Source: UBA7672 sp963718145 (GTDB taxonomy: Bacteria > Pseudomonadota > Alphaproteobacteria > Caulobacterales > Hyphomonadaceae). From it: a DNA stretch of 64,000 nt. Each line of letters opens with the position of its first letter. The stretch's first letter is position 1. A program made the position numbers and the translations under genes. The stretch is taken from contig CAVQYJ010000023.1 in assembly GCA_963718145.1 (NCBI GenBank), positions 558,001-622,000 on the forward strand, read 5' to 3'. Positions 8,339-21,369 of this stretch are shown here, piece after piece. The notes beneath the pieces were generated by a model. The model was given only the letters and a program-made list of their open reading frames with translations, had not been told where the DNA came from and searched no databases.

Positions 8339-9202
8339 CTAGGCTGGAACGACGCCGAACTTCCCGGCCTGGTAGTCGGCGATCGCCTGGCGGATTTCGT
8401 CGACCGTGTTCATCACGAACGGCCCATGCGCCGCCACCGGCTCGCCGATGGGATCGCCATGGCCGAACAGCAGCCGCGCATCGCTGCTTGCGTCGAGCGA
8501 CAGGTCATCTCCGGGCGTCGATAGCGTGACGAGATGGAAGGGCGGCGCCTCCCGGCCGTTCACGCGCATCGCGCCGCTGACCACGTAGAGGAACACGCTG
8601 CGCCGATCGAGGCCATGCACTTCCAGGCGCGCGCCAGCCTTGGCTTCGATCACCGACATGAAGTTGCCGGTGATGGACGTGACCGGGCCGGCAATTCCGC
8701 CCCACGCGCCCGCAATCACATGCACGCGCGCCTTGCCGCCATCCGCTTCCGCAACCGGGATCTGGTCGCCGCGCAAACCCTGGTAGCGCGGCGCCGTCAT
8801 CTTGAGACGCGCCGGCAGGTTCACCCACAACTGCAGGATTTCGAGCGGACCGCCTGCCCGCTTGAATCCATCGGGTGAAAGCTCGGCATGGACGAGGCCC
8901 GAGCCCGCCGTCATCCACTGCACGCCGCCCGCTCCGATCGTGCTGACATGGCCGCCGCTGTCGCTGTGCGTCAGCTCGCCATCGAGAATGAAGGTCACCG
9001 TCTCGAAGCCGCGGTGCGGATGCGGGCCGAACGGCAGGCCTCGATTGTTGGGCGGATAAACCTGCGGACCGTGATGGGCGAGGAAGATGAAAGGATCGGC
9101 CTGCACGCCGCTGGCCGGCCCGCGCATCGGCGCCCGCGTGACGAGGTCGCCGATGTCTTCGCGATGGGCGGGGTGAATTCCAGTGACGGTCTTCTGGGTC
9201 AT
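8339..9202 (-). CDS. Pirin family protein
   Basis: A 287-residue bicupin of the pirin family (YhhW/YhaK-like). The metal site is complete: H61 and H63 in GPHPHRGFETVT, H105 and E107 in GLVHAE. The N-terminal cupin is followed by a typical C-terminal pirin domain with FLYVVSGAM and LLFGHGDPIGEPVAAHGPFVMN. Some pirins have quercetinase activity or act as redox-linked regulators; no specific role can be assigned. Single gene on the minus strand, divergent from the DUF4142 lipoprotein gene. Confidence 0.93.
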   Translation of the reverse strand: MTQKTVTGIHPAHREDIGDLVTRAPMRGPASGVQADPFIFLAHHGPQVYPPNNRGLPFGPHPHRGFETVTFILDGELTHSDSGGHVSTIGAGGVQWMTAGSGLVHAELSPDGFKRAGGPLEILQLWVNLPARLKMTAPRYQGLRGDQIPVAEADGGKARVHVIAGAWGGIAGPVTSITGNFMSVIEAKAGARLEVHGLDRRSVFLYVVSGAMRVNGREAPPFHLVTLSTPGDDLSLDASSDARLLFGHGDPIGEPVAAHGPFVMNTVDEIRQAIADYQAGKFGVVPA

Positions 9203-9344
9203 GGGCCTGACGTGGATGAGCCTGTCTTGGGATCGGTATGGCGAAAGCGTAACGCGCCAAAGGCGGAACGGAGAGGGGTCCCTTGCGTTGTTTTGCGGGC
9301 GCCGATCCCGGCCCCCTTGCGTATGTTATGGGAGGACGCCCCCA

Positions 9345-9950
9345 ATGGCCCAACAATTCCGACTTTCCTTGCTTGCAGCCGCCGCGATGTCGTTCGGCCT
9401 CGCCGCCTGCACACCCTCCGACCCCAATTCCGAAGCGACTACAACGCCGGTTGTGACGCCCGATTCAACAGCCGCACCCGAGATGGCGATGGCCGATGAC
9501 GGCTCCAAGAATTTCGTCGAGAAGGCCGCCCTTGCCGACATGTTCGAAATTGAATCCGGCAAGATCGCTCTCGAGCGCTCGAAGGTTCAACCGGTGAAGG
9601 ACTTCGCGCAGATGATGATCGACATGCACGGCGCTACCAGCGCCGAGCTCGGGCCTCTCGCCTCCGCCGCCGGCATCACTCCGCCGTCGACCCTCAACGC
9701 CGACCTCAACGGCAAGCTCGACGAACTGCGCAACGCCAAGGTCGAGGACTTCGACGACAAATACATCGACCAGCAGACCGCGGCGCACCAGAGCGCGCTA
9801 AACGCGATGAAGGACTACGCCAACAACGGCAAGAACGCCGCCATCCAGGCCTTCGCCGCCAAGACCGCGCCGACTGTCGATGACCACCTCCTCAAGGTGA
9901 AGGCGCTCGACAAGAGCCCTGCCGACGACGTCACCAAGAAACCGGGCTAA
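9345..9950 (+). CDS. DUF4142 lipoprotein
   Basis: A 201-residue protein with a lipoprotein signal ending FGLAAC, a Thr/Pro/Ala-rich linker (about residues 23-45) and a DUF4142 four-helix bundle of the ferritin-like class (KNFVEKAALADMFEIE, VKDFAQMMIDMH, YIDQQTAAHQSAL). These are periplasmic proteins of unknown activity, often linked to envelope stress. The ATG at 9345 was chosen because GGAGG lies nine bases upstream and the lipobox falls in the right place. It is followed by a clear rho-independent terminator. Confidence 0.88.
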   Translation: MAQQFRLSLLAAAAMSFGLAACTPSDPNSEATTTPVVTPDSTAAPEMAMADDGSKNFVEKAALADMFEIESGKIALERSKVQPVKDFAQMMIDMHGATSAELGPLASAAGITPPSTLNADLNGKLDELRNAKVEDFDDKYIDQQTAAHQSALNAMKDYANNGKNAAIQAFAAKTAPTVDDHLLKVKALDKSPADDVTKKPG

Positions 9951-9991
9951 CCCCGGCGCGATCCAGCGGCCGCAAGCCTCCAATGCGAGAC

Positions 9992-10015
9992 GGCCCGGAG
10001 GACCATCTCCGGGCC
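9992..10015 (+). terminator. Rho-independent terminator of the DUF4142 gene
   Basis: GGCCCGGAG-GACCAT-CTCCGGGCC gives a nine-bp perfect stem with a six-base loop, 41 bp after the stop, followed by TTCATC. The T-run is short but the stem is strong and well placed. Confidence 0.7.
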
Positions 10016-10088
10016 TTCATCGCATCTGGATCTCGACGTTCGAGAACGCGTCAGGCTGGCCACGCGTCAGCGATACGCCCAAAATCAA

Positions 10089-10114
10089 GCGGCCCCGCAT
10101 CGCTGCGGGGCCGC
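10089..10114 (-). terminator. Upstream-copy terminator (second rrn terminator)
   Basis: GCGGCCCCGCA-TCGC-TGCGGGGCCGC, an 11-bp perfect stem with a four-base loop. On the minus strand it is followed by TTGATTTTGGG. It is the duplicated partner of the terminator at 10217 and would catch read-through from the rRNA operon. Confidence 0.75.
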
Positions 10115-10216
10115 TCAGGTGTTGGGTGCGGGAGTTCGCCGGACCAGGGATCGGCGGAGCCGATACCCCGGCGGACGATTTGAACCTGGCGCGTCAGCGG
10201 TACGCCCAAAATCAAA

Positions 10217-10240
10217 CGGCCCCGCATTGCTGCGGGGCCG
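10217..10240 (-). terminator. rRNA operon terminator
   Basis: CGGCCCCGCA-TTGC-TGCGGGGCCG, a ten-bp perfect stem, lies ten bases beyond the CCA end of tRNA-fMet. On the minus strand it is followed by TTTGATTTTGGG. Primary terminator of the rRNA operon. Confidence 0.85.
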
Positions 10241-10249
10241 CTCAGGTGT

Positions 10250-10326
<77 letters not shown>

Positions 10327-10535
10327 TCACCGATTTCCACCGCCGGTCCGATGCCGGCAGCAGGTCTCTCGAAACGACTTCGCGGCCCTTTCGGCCGATG
10401 CAGGACCCGAGGGGTCCAACGTCAACCGGCCGAGCCGCGTTCCCACACCCGAGAGCGGGCGTGAAATCTTGAAGGAGGCCTCCCTGCCCGTGTGCTTTCC
10501 AGCAAGGGCAGGGACGATTGCAATCGGCTTGGCAG

Positions 10536-10651
10536 ACCTGGCAGCGACCTACTCTCCCGTGCCTTGAGACACAGTACCATCGGCGCTGGGGGACTTAACG
10601 ACCGAGTTCGGAATGGGATCGGGTGGGGAACCCCCGCCAGAACCACCAGGT
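10536..10651 (-). rRNA. rrf: 5S ribosomal RNA
   Basis: About 116 nt, ends estimated from the closing stem ACCTGG/CCAGGT. It contains the conserved core CCGAACTCGG and the 3' segment GAGAGTAGGTCG on the minus strand. It lies between 23S and tRNA-fMet, with a 128-bp spacer to 23S holding no gene. Confidence 0.95.
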
Positions 10652-10779
10652 CAGCTAAGCCGATCGCAATACAACAACAAATCGTCTGCAAGATGTAAGT
10701 TCGTTCCGACAGATATCTGTTCGATATGTATCAGGAACTATGGGGCGACATGCTCGTCGCCACACATGGGTTTGAAGAG

Positions 10780-13550
<2,771 letters not shown>

Positions 13551-13826
13551 CACTCAGACAAACCCATGTGCGGTGAAGAACATGCCGGCCGCCCCGTTTG
13601 ACCAGGGCGCCGCCATTCTCTCCCGCGTCCGCACACGGATAGATTGTTAGACGATTTAGTTGTTGTAAGGCCGATCCTAAAACGCTGGGGTACAGCGCCG
13701 GATCAGCGGCCTCCTTCACGATGTCAACGACACGGCGCCCTTGCGGACGACGCATCGAAACTGTGTTGAATGATTGCGAGGATCTTCCATCTCCCCTGCC
13801 CGGCCGTTCCGGACCAGGCGGAGGGA

Positions 13827-13902
13827 TGGTGGAGCCAGACGGGATCGAACCGACGACCTCATGCTTGCAAAGCACGCGCTCTCCCAACTGAGCTATGGCC
13901 CC
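13827..13902 (-). tRNA. tRNA-Ala (UGC anticodon)
   Basis: A 76-nt cloverleaf in the 16S-23S spacer: 5' GGGGCCATAGCTCAG, anticodon TGC in CTTTGCAAG, T-loop GGTTCGATCCC and encoded CCACCA end. It lies 14 bp from tRNA-Ile. The spacer 13551-13826 towards 23S has no gene. Confidence 0.97.
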
Positions 13903-13916
13903 TTTGGAACAAGCGC

Positions 13917-13993
<77 letters not shown>

Positions 13994-14271
13994 TCACCCG
14001 CGGCTCTTCGCCCAAACCGCCAAATAGACGGACGGCTTCGCCGAAACTGGGCTCGCAATCCCTCTCCCCTCTCCCAGTATGCCAGTCTTCAAGAGACGAG
14101 AGCGCCCGGGCGGGCAGAGGTTCAAGGAAGAGAAACGGAGACGGCGGTGAAACCGCTTTTGTTTTGCCGTGACGTCCGGCCTGGCTCCGGAACCGAAGTT
14201 CCAAAGACCGAAGCGGATAGTCCGGCTGCTAGGGAACTCTCGAGCTTGGGTGAGACCCGCGCATCGAAAGC

Positions 14272-15736
<1,465 letters not shown>

Positions 15737-16440
15737 GGTTTGACTCCGACGAAACCAAATCCGTAATGGAAATGGTCGCTGCAAAGCATTTGCGTATATT
15801 TGACGGGAAACCCGTTCTTATAAAACCTGACTCACGTCAGGCAGTACTTGAACTGGCTTTCCATAGATAAACGCAAACCGTCGATGTCGATGGGCTGCTT
15901 CCTGATCTTGCGATCAGGGGCAAACCCGGCAAGCAACACCGCCGCCCGCGTTTCTCTTCCATTCACAATGTCAAACATCCGCGGACAATTGGCCAAGGAA
16001 AATAGACCCTCGACCGGCTATCCGCCGCATCCGTCCTGACCTTGCGGCCAGCCCCGTTTGCGATGAGGCGCGGGGTATAAGCCCGAGCCCATTACCCCGT
16101 CAACCAACTTTCTCGACCTTTTTTCAGTGACCCACAGGTCTCCGAAAATTGGCGACAGGCGGCATGACTCGGGCCCATTGCGGGGCCCGCGTAAGACCGG
16201 CTTTGGTCGGCGGGAGGGCGGTGTATACGCCTACCCTCTCGCCGGTGCAAGCGAGTTTTGGGTGAAATTGCGCGAAATACGAGTTTTTCACAGGCCAGGC
16301 CCGCCTGCCAGGCGAACCGCAAGAACCTGTCGATTCCCGGCCTCCCCTGCCCGCCTTGCAGCCAGAACCGGGCCCAATTGCTCTCAATTCGGGCGAGTCT
16401 GACCGCTACGGCGCCTGCCCCAGGGGCTGGCGATGGCCAT
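15737..16440. other. rRNA operon upstream region, no gene seen
   Basis: Seven hundred bases between the 16S 5' end and the CBS gene stop, both minus strand, so it must hold the rRNA promoter(s) and leader. I see AT-rich DNA near 15770-15870 (including TTTTATAAG on the minus strand) but cannot fix the -35/-10 boxes. Several hairpins occur: CCTGAC-TCAC-GTCAGG (15826-15841), CCTGATC-TTGC-GATCAGG (15901-15918), CGGGCCC-N6-GGGCCCG (16170-16189) and an imperfect GGCGGGAGGG stem near 16208-16245. Short open frames here lack coding character. Confidence 0.6.
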
Positions 16441-16869
16441 CTAGGGCTGGATATACGACCGGATCGCCGCGACTTCGGCGGTCGCCTCGGCGATCCGCCA
16501 CTTCACCAGGTCGCCGATCGAGACGACACCCATGAGTCGGCTGCCGCCGACCACGGGCAGGTGCCGGATCCGCCGGTCGGTCATCCGGTCCATCGCGATC
16601 TCGATGGTTTCGCTCGGCTTGGCGGTCACCACCTGCCGGCTCATCGATTCGGAGACGGGGCTTTTTAACGCTCCAGCGCCGCCGCGCGCCACCGCCCGCA
16701 CGATGTCGCGCTCGGAGATCACGCCGATCACCATCCCCGCCTCGTTGAGGATCACCATCGCGCCGACCTTGCGCGCATCCAGAAGCTCCGCGGCCTCCTT
16801 CAGGCTCGCCGACTCCGCCACGGAATAGACCTGTCCGCCTTTCTCCCGCAGAATCTGCTCGAGGATCAT
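16441..16869 (-). CDS. Tandem CBS-domain protein
   Basis: A 142-residue protein consisting of two CBS domains and little else. CBS1 covers about residues 10-62 (SLKEAAELLDARKVGAMVI, GVISERDIVRAV) and CBS2 about 75-128 (ETIEIAMDRMTDRRIRHLPV, GVVSIGDLVKWRI). Such proteins bind adenine nucleotides and often modulate partners; none is visible here. The ATG at 16869 has GGAGG at seven bases; the ATG at 16875 is too close to that site. Confidence 0.88.
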   Translation of the reverse strand: MILEQILREKGGQVYSVAESASLKEAAELLDARKVGAMVILNEAGMVIGVISERDIVRAVARGGAGALKSPVSESMSRQVVTAKPSETIEIAMDRMTDRRIRHLPVVGGSRLMGVVSIGDLVKWRIAEATAEVAAIRSYIQP

Positions 16870-17248
16870 CGGCATAGCCTCCCAATCTCGGCCCTGTGAG
16901 TTGTGGCCCTGGAGACACAGGGTGCGGCAGCCCGCCGCACAATTCAATCGAATACTTGCCCCGAGCGAAGATTTGCTGCGGCGCGCTTCCTCGGAAGAAG
17001 GCTCAGGACATGTCGCGGCCCGCCAGGTCCATTAAGGGCCTTCAATCGCAGCCCGGCGATGAACGCCGCTTTCTGGAGCCCCGATAACCGTAAACGCGAG
17101 GCCCCTGTCGGCGTTGCCGGGGCGGATGTGTCCCGATGCAGGACGTAACACGCGGCCCGCCCAGGGCTCCTCCGTACCAGGCGGGCCGGGAGCAGCTTTC
17201 CCTCCCTGCGCGAACGTTTGGCGCTGTTATTCCCCGCCTGCATGCATC

Positions 17249-17264
17249 TGGCACATCGGTTGCA
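17249..17264 (+). promoter_or_regulatory. Sigma-54 (RpoN) promoter of the hfa operon
   Basis: TGGCAC-ATCGG-TTGCA matches the RpoN consensus TGGCACN5TTGCW at every position, with -24 GG (17250-17251) and -12 GC (17262-17263) twelve bases apart. It is 40 bp before the hfaA ATG, so transcription would start about 17275. A bacterial enhancer-binding activator would be required; I cannot point to its site. The rest of 16870-17303, between the divergent CBS and hfaA genes, holds no gene. Confidence 0.8.
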
Positions 17265-17303
17265 AACCCCGGGTCCAACTCAACCTCCGGGATATACCGA
17301 CCA

Positions 17304-17774
17304 ATGTCCTACAGAAAAAAAGACAACGTCCTTGCCGCAGGAGCCATGGGCGCCGCCGTTGGCCTCGCCCTCGTGGGCGGCATTGTCGTGCTCCTGCAGT
17401 TCCCCGCCAGCGCGCAGGCCGCCGCCAACACCGCCCGCACGACCGGCGAGTTCGAACGCCCCTTCGGCTTCGCCTACGGCCAGGAGAGCCAGCCCTTCGA
17501 CGCCAACACCCGCGATGCGAACGGCAACCGGCTCATCCTCGATGGCCGCATCATGACCGGCATGGACCAGTCGACCCTGTCGACGTCCACCGCCTCCGCT
17601 TCCTCCTGGGCCCAGGCCTCTTCCGGCGCCGGCGTCTCGCAGGGGACCGCGATCGGCAACCAGCTGAACGTCATCACCCAGGGCAACTACAACACGGTCA
17701 TCGTCAACGCGACGCAGACCAACAACGGCAACCAGTCGGCCGTCCTGAACGGAAAGATCAACCTCAATGACTAA
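17304..17774 (+). CDS. hfaA: Holdfast anchor protein HfaA
   Basis: A 156-residue exported protein thought to form part of the surface complex that anchors the polysaccharide holdfast to the cell pole. Residues 10-39 form a signal peptide (GLALVGGIVVLLQF, cleavage after ASAQA). A Ser/Ala stretch leads to a C-terminal curlin-like segment rich in N, Q, G and V (IGNQLNVITQGNYNTVIVN, then TQTNNGNQS). The ATG at 17304 was chosen since it directly precedes the signal peptide; the Shine-Dalgarno is weak (TCCGGGA). The stop overlaps the hfaB start by eight bases. Identification rests on this signature and on the hfaB and hfaD neighbours. Confidence 0.85.
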   Translation: MSYRKKDNVLAAGAMGAAVGLALVGGIVVLLQFPASAQAAANTARTTGEFERPFGFAYGQESQPFDANTRDANGNRLILDGRIMTGMDQSTLSTSTASASSWAQASSGAGVSQGTAIGNQLNVITQGNYNTVIVNATQTNNGNQSAVLNGKINLND

Positions 17775-18795
17775 GCGCATCAAACTTCTCGCCGCCGCCG
17801 CGAGCGCCCTGGCGCTTGTGGGATGCGTCTCGCCCTCCGCCGGCTTCTCGGGCCGTTACGCAACGCCGATCGGCGACGCACCGGTCACCGCGAACCCCAC
17901 GCCCTACTCGGCCGGCCTCGTCTGCATGGCCAACTACGCCCGGGCGTCCAACCTCGCCGCGCCGCGCATCGCCGTCGGCCGCGTGCTCGACTACACCGGC
18001 AAGTCCGACCTCGAAGGCGGCCGCCAGGTCACGCAGGGCGCCTCGCTGATGGCGATCTCCGCCTTTGCGAAAGCCGGCGCGCGCCTGGTCGAGCGCTTTG
18101 ACACATCGGTCTCCGAACTCGAACTCAAATACGCCAACAACAAGCTGATCGGCCCGGACGCGAACAATGGCGCGAACAATGGCGGGAACACTGGCGACTT
18201 CCGCCAGATCATGGCCGGCTCGATCCCGGGCTCCGACTACTACTTCATCGGCGGCATCACCGAGCTCAACTCCAACATCCGCTCCGCCGGCGTCGACGCC
18301 TTCATCGGCGACCTCGACGCGGGCGACGCCAAGGGCCGCGCCGGCTACAAGCTGTTCGTCATCAATGTCGGCGTCGACCTGCGCCTCGTCGACACCCGGA
18401 CGCTCGAAGTCGTCGACGTGATCTCCTACCAGAAACAGGTGATCGGCCGCGAGATTTCCGCGGGCGTGTTCGACTTCCTCAACGGCAATGTGTTCGACAT
18501 CGGCGTCGGCGAGCGTGCGATGGAGCCGCTGCAGCTCGCGATCCGCTCCACCATCGAGCGCGCCGTCCTGGAAATGACCGCCAACCTCTATGGCGTGCCG
18601 AACTCCGACGCTTGCAGCGCGCTGGCGCATGACTCGAACAGCATGATGGTCGCCCAGTCGTCCACCGGCATGGCGGTGTCGCGCCCCGACGGCACGATGA
18701 TCTCCAGCGGCGCGGTCCGCTCCGATCCGAACCGCTTCAACGCCAACCGCGACGAGGGCATGAAGTCGGCCCTTCGCGGCCGCCGCAGCTTCTGA
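17767..18795 (+). CDS. hfaB: Holdfast anchor secretion protein HfaB (CsgG family lipoprotein)
   Basis: A 342-residue CsgG-like outer-membrane lipoprotein; HfaB is needed for export and stability of HfaA and HfaD in Caulobacter. The lipobox is ALVGC with Cys20. The CsgG fold is recognisable in AAPRIAVGRVLDYTGK (about 63-79), the segment DYYFIGGITELNSNIRSAGV, and LFVINVGVDLRLVDTRTLEVV, followed by helix ERAMEPLQLAIRSTIERAVLEM. The C-terminal 60 residues (after SALAHDSNSM) extend beyond the CsgG domain and look disordered. It overlaps hfaA and is 26 bp from hfaD, so the three genes form one operon. Confidence 0.92.
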   Translation: MTKRIKLLAAAASALALVGCVSPSAGFSGRYATPIGDAPVTANPTPYSAGLVCMANYARASNLAAPRIAVGRVLDYTGKSDLEGGRQVTQGASLMAISAFAKAGARLVERFDTSVSELELKYANNKLIGPDANNGANNGGNTGDFRQIMAGSIPGSDYYFIGGITELNSNIRSAGVDAFIGDLDAGDAKGRAGYKLFVINVGVDLRLVDTRTLEVVDVISYQKQVIGREISAGVFDFLNGNVFDIGVGERAMEPLQLAIRSTIERAVLEMTANLYGVPNSDACSALAHDSNSMMVAQSSTGMAVSRPDGTMISSGAVRSDPNRFNANRDEGMKSALRGRRSF

Positions 18796-18821
18796 TCGCG
18801 AACCACAGAGGGAACAGGCCG

Positions 18822-20042
18822 ATGCGCCTCACTTTTCGACTCGCCCTCGCCGCCGGCGCCGCAGCGCTCCTTGCTGCGCCCGCCCTGGCGCAGCACGCCA
18901 ACACCTCGACCGCGATCAATGACCAGATCCAGTTCGGCGACGTGTTCGCCAACATGAATGTGGTCACGCGCAGCAACACGCCAAGCGTCACCTCGTCCGC
19001 GCTCGCCGCAGGCAACGCCGCCTCGGGCGCGAACCTCGCGGGCAACATGAACCTGCGCTCGCGCCAGACCAACACCGGCGCCGCCTTCGCCGGCGCCAGC
19101 ATCGACGCCGCCAACGTGACGCAAGCCGTCGCCGTAGCGACGGCGCAGGGCAATACGGGACAGATCCAGACCACGAACGGCAAGCTCGATCTTGATGGCG
19201 CCCAGACGTCTGGCCCCGCCGACGCCAACGCCGTTGCGCGCGTCAAGCTCGCCAACGCCCAGTCCGTCTCTGCTGGCGCCTCCGCCGCCGCCAACAATGC
19301 GGCGACGGGCGCCGACCACGGCGACATGAATGTCCGCCTCGCCCAGTCCTCGGCCGGCTCGGTCTATTCCGTCACCGACGTTGACGCCTGCTGCACGGGC
19401 GCAACCAACGCCGGCGCAACCGCCGCCGCCAACGGCTACAGCTCTTCGTCCACCACCTCCACCGTCACCGCCGACATCACGCAGCGCTCGACCGGCAACC
19501 AGATTCTTGCCTCCACGGACGTCTACCAGAACCGCGGCTATGACGTGACCGCCGCCACGACCGCCGCCGCCAACTCCGCCACCATCGCCAACCAGTGGGG
19601 CTACACCAGCCTGCGCGGGCGCCAGGCCAACACGTCGGGCGTCTACGCCGAGACCAGCGTCACCCTCGGCGCCTGGAGCGGGACGGCCACGGCCTCCTCG
19701 CACGGCGTCGGCAACACCATCCTCGCCACCAATATCGGCTCGGATCTCGCCGTCGACATCGGCCAGACCAATGACGGCAGCGTCATCTCCAACGTCTCGT
19801 TCGACGGCGTCTCGACCGATGGCGGCGCAGTGATCGCGGCGTCGACAGCGATCGGCAACGGTTTCACCGGCTATGTCTGCTCCTACTGCGGCGACGCCAG
19901 CGTCTCCGGCGCGGTGACGCAGACCAACACCGGCAACGTCTCATCGACGGGGGTGATCACCACCACCGGCGCCGGCCAGGTTTTTGGCACGGCCTCTGCA
20001 ATCGGAAACTCAGCGACTTTCATCACGACCACCCGCCCCTGA
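18822..20042 (+). CDS. hfaD: Holdfast anchor protein HfaD
   Basis: A 406-residue secreted protein with a signal peptide (RLALAAGAAALLAAPALA). The mature part is almost entirely Ala, Ser, Thr, Asn, Gly and Gln in loosely repeated units of the type AANNAATGADHGDMNVR...Q, suggesting a beta-helical or fibrous surface adhesin. Four Cys occur in two pairs (ACCTG and CSYCG), possibly disulphides. HfaD is the outermost holdfast anchor in Caulobacter. An AGAGGGAACAGG stretch precedes the ATG. Last gene of the operon; no clear terminator follows. Confidence 0.85.
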   Translation: MRLTFRLALAAGAAALLAAPALAQHANTSTAINDQIQFGDVFANMNVVTRSNTPSVTSSALAAGNAASGANLAGNMNLRSRQTNTGAAFAGASIDAANVTQAVAVATAQGNTGQIQTTNGKLDLDGAQTSGPADANAVARVKLANAQSVSAGASAAANNAATGADHGDMNVRLAQSSAGSVYSVTDVDACCTGATNAGATAAANGYSSSSTTSTVTADITQRSTGNQILASTDVYQNRGYDVTAATTAAANSATIANQWGYTSLRGRQANTSGVYAETSVTLGAWSGTATASSHGVGNTILATNIGSDLAVDIGQTNDGSVISNVSFDGVSTDGGAVIAASTAIGNGFTGYVCSYCGDASVSGAVTQTNTGNVSSTGVITTTGAGQVFGTASAIGNSATFITTTRP

Positions 20043-20415
20043 CGGGGGGCAGGTCAGAGACCACCAGGGTCCACCTTCCGGTCGCCCTGGCCCGCATCGT
20101 GTTGAGTACGGTTCTGGCGGGGAACCAGCGTAGAGTACGCGTAGAGTACGGCGGCGGCTTCTCTGGTCGGGGAGCCGTCGCTGACGCGTTGCGAAGCGGT
20201 CCGGCGATGCGCAGCATGGGCTGGATGCATCGCCCTGCGACGCTTCACCGCTCTGACCGTGGCCTGAATTGCGCCCAACCCTGCGGGACAAGTCGCGGGT
20301 CTGGCCCCGTCTTCAGCGCCGGAATCCCCGCTTTTGCTGCACAGGGTTCATCTCGGCGCTGTTGGGGAGGATTTATTCTCCACCCCATGCCTCTGGGCGC
20401 CCGCATACTGGGGCT
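20043..20415. repeat. Intergenic region with GAGTACG repeats
   Basis: No convincing gene. Around 20103-20151 the heptamer GAGTACG occurs three times, twice in a tandem CGTAGAGTACG unit (20129-20151). Such clustered short repeats could be regulator sites for the downstream plus-strand gene or a remnant of slippage. Nothing else stands out. Confidence 0.45.
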
Positions 20416-21369
20416 ATGAAGTTTCGCGGACCCCCCTTCTGGCTGTTCTGCGACGTGATCTGCTGGATCGGCGTCCTGGCCTCGTATTGTGGCTTTGCAC
20501 GCTCTGTGGCCGCCGCAACCGGCCGCATGCTGGCGGGCAAGCGCCGCAGCCTCGAGCCTGACGAATTCGGCATCCTCGCCGGCCTCCTGTCGATCGCCGA
20601 GGCCTGGGCCGCCTTCGCCCTGACCCGGCGCGCCTTCCGCATGGCCGGCCTCGACGCCTGGACGGTCCGCTTCCCCGATTTCAGCCCGCCACAGAGCCAG
20701 CGAACGTTCGTCGCCCGCATGCGCATCCTGCAGCGGCGCATGACCCGCCTCGACGCCACCAGCCGCCGCATGGCCGCACGCATCGTGCGTCTCGGCAGCA
20801 ATACCCCCGCGCAGGAAAACCCCCTTCATCCTGCCCCTGGGCACACGCAATCCACGCCTGCGCCGGTCCGCATCATGGCGGCCACGCCCACCATCCGGCG
20901 CGCCTCCGCACGCGGCCCGCCGCTGCAACTGCGCGTCCCAACAGCAAAACGCCCGCGCCTCGCAGCCCTGCTGCCGAGGTCGCGAGCGTTTGCCGATCAG
21001 CGCGAAGTCATCACCCCGGCTTGTAGTCGTTCAGGTAGAGGATCGGGAGCTGGATGGACGACGGCATTTTCGCGTCCATGTAGATCGTGTTCCTCGCCAC
21101 CCGCGGCTTGGCGTTCGGTCCAGGATTCTCTCCTGTATTGGGGTTTACGTCGAAGCGCGGATTGTTCGACGACGTCACGTGCACGGCGATGCGATGACCT
21201 TTCTCGAAGGTCAGCATCGTATCCCACAGGTCGAGCCGCAGCTTCTCCGGCGCGCCCGGCGTCATCATCCGGATCTGGCCCGGTTCGCGCCCGTTGCGGT
21301 AGCGGGTGCGCAGCGCCGTATCGAGCACGATCGCCTCATAGCCGTCCGGATAGACGTCAACCAGCTTGA
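20416..21369 (+). CDS. Hypothetical membrane-anchored protein, 3' end doubtful
   Basis: An ATG at 20416 opens a frame whose first 110 residues look like real protein: a hydrophobic helix (FWLFCDVICWIGVLASYC), then amphipathic helices ending in an Arg-rich segment (RMRILQRRMTRLDATSRRM). After about residue 190 the composition becomes Arg/Ser/Pro noise and the frame runs 359 bp into the oppositely oriented CocE gene, which is clearly real. Either the gene is truncated by a missed stop or indel near 20800-21000, or only the 5' part was ever functional. I recognise no family. Confidence 0.35.
   Translation: MKFRGPPFWLFCDVICWIGVLASYCGFARSVAAATGRMLAGKRRSLEPDEFGILAGLLSIAEAWAAFALTRRAFRMAGLDAWTVRFPDFSPPQSQRTFVARMRILQRRMTRLDATSRRMAARIVRLGSNTPAQENPLHPAPGHTQSTPAPVRIMAATPTIRRASARGPPLQLRVPTAKRPRLAALLPRSRAFADQREVITPACSRSGRGSGAGWTTAFSRPCRSCSSPPAAWRSVQDSLLYWGLRRSADCSTTSRARRCDDLSRRSASYPTGRAAASPARPASSSGSGPVRARCGSGCAAPYRARSPHSRPDRRQPA

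Noticed and set aside
15770..15900. A defined sigma-70 promoter for the rRNA operon
   Set aside because: TTTTATAAG and other AT-rich pieces occur, but no -35/-10 pair with correct spacing stands out, so I did not call it.
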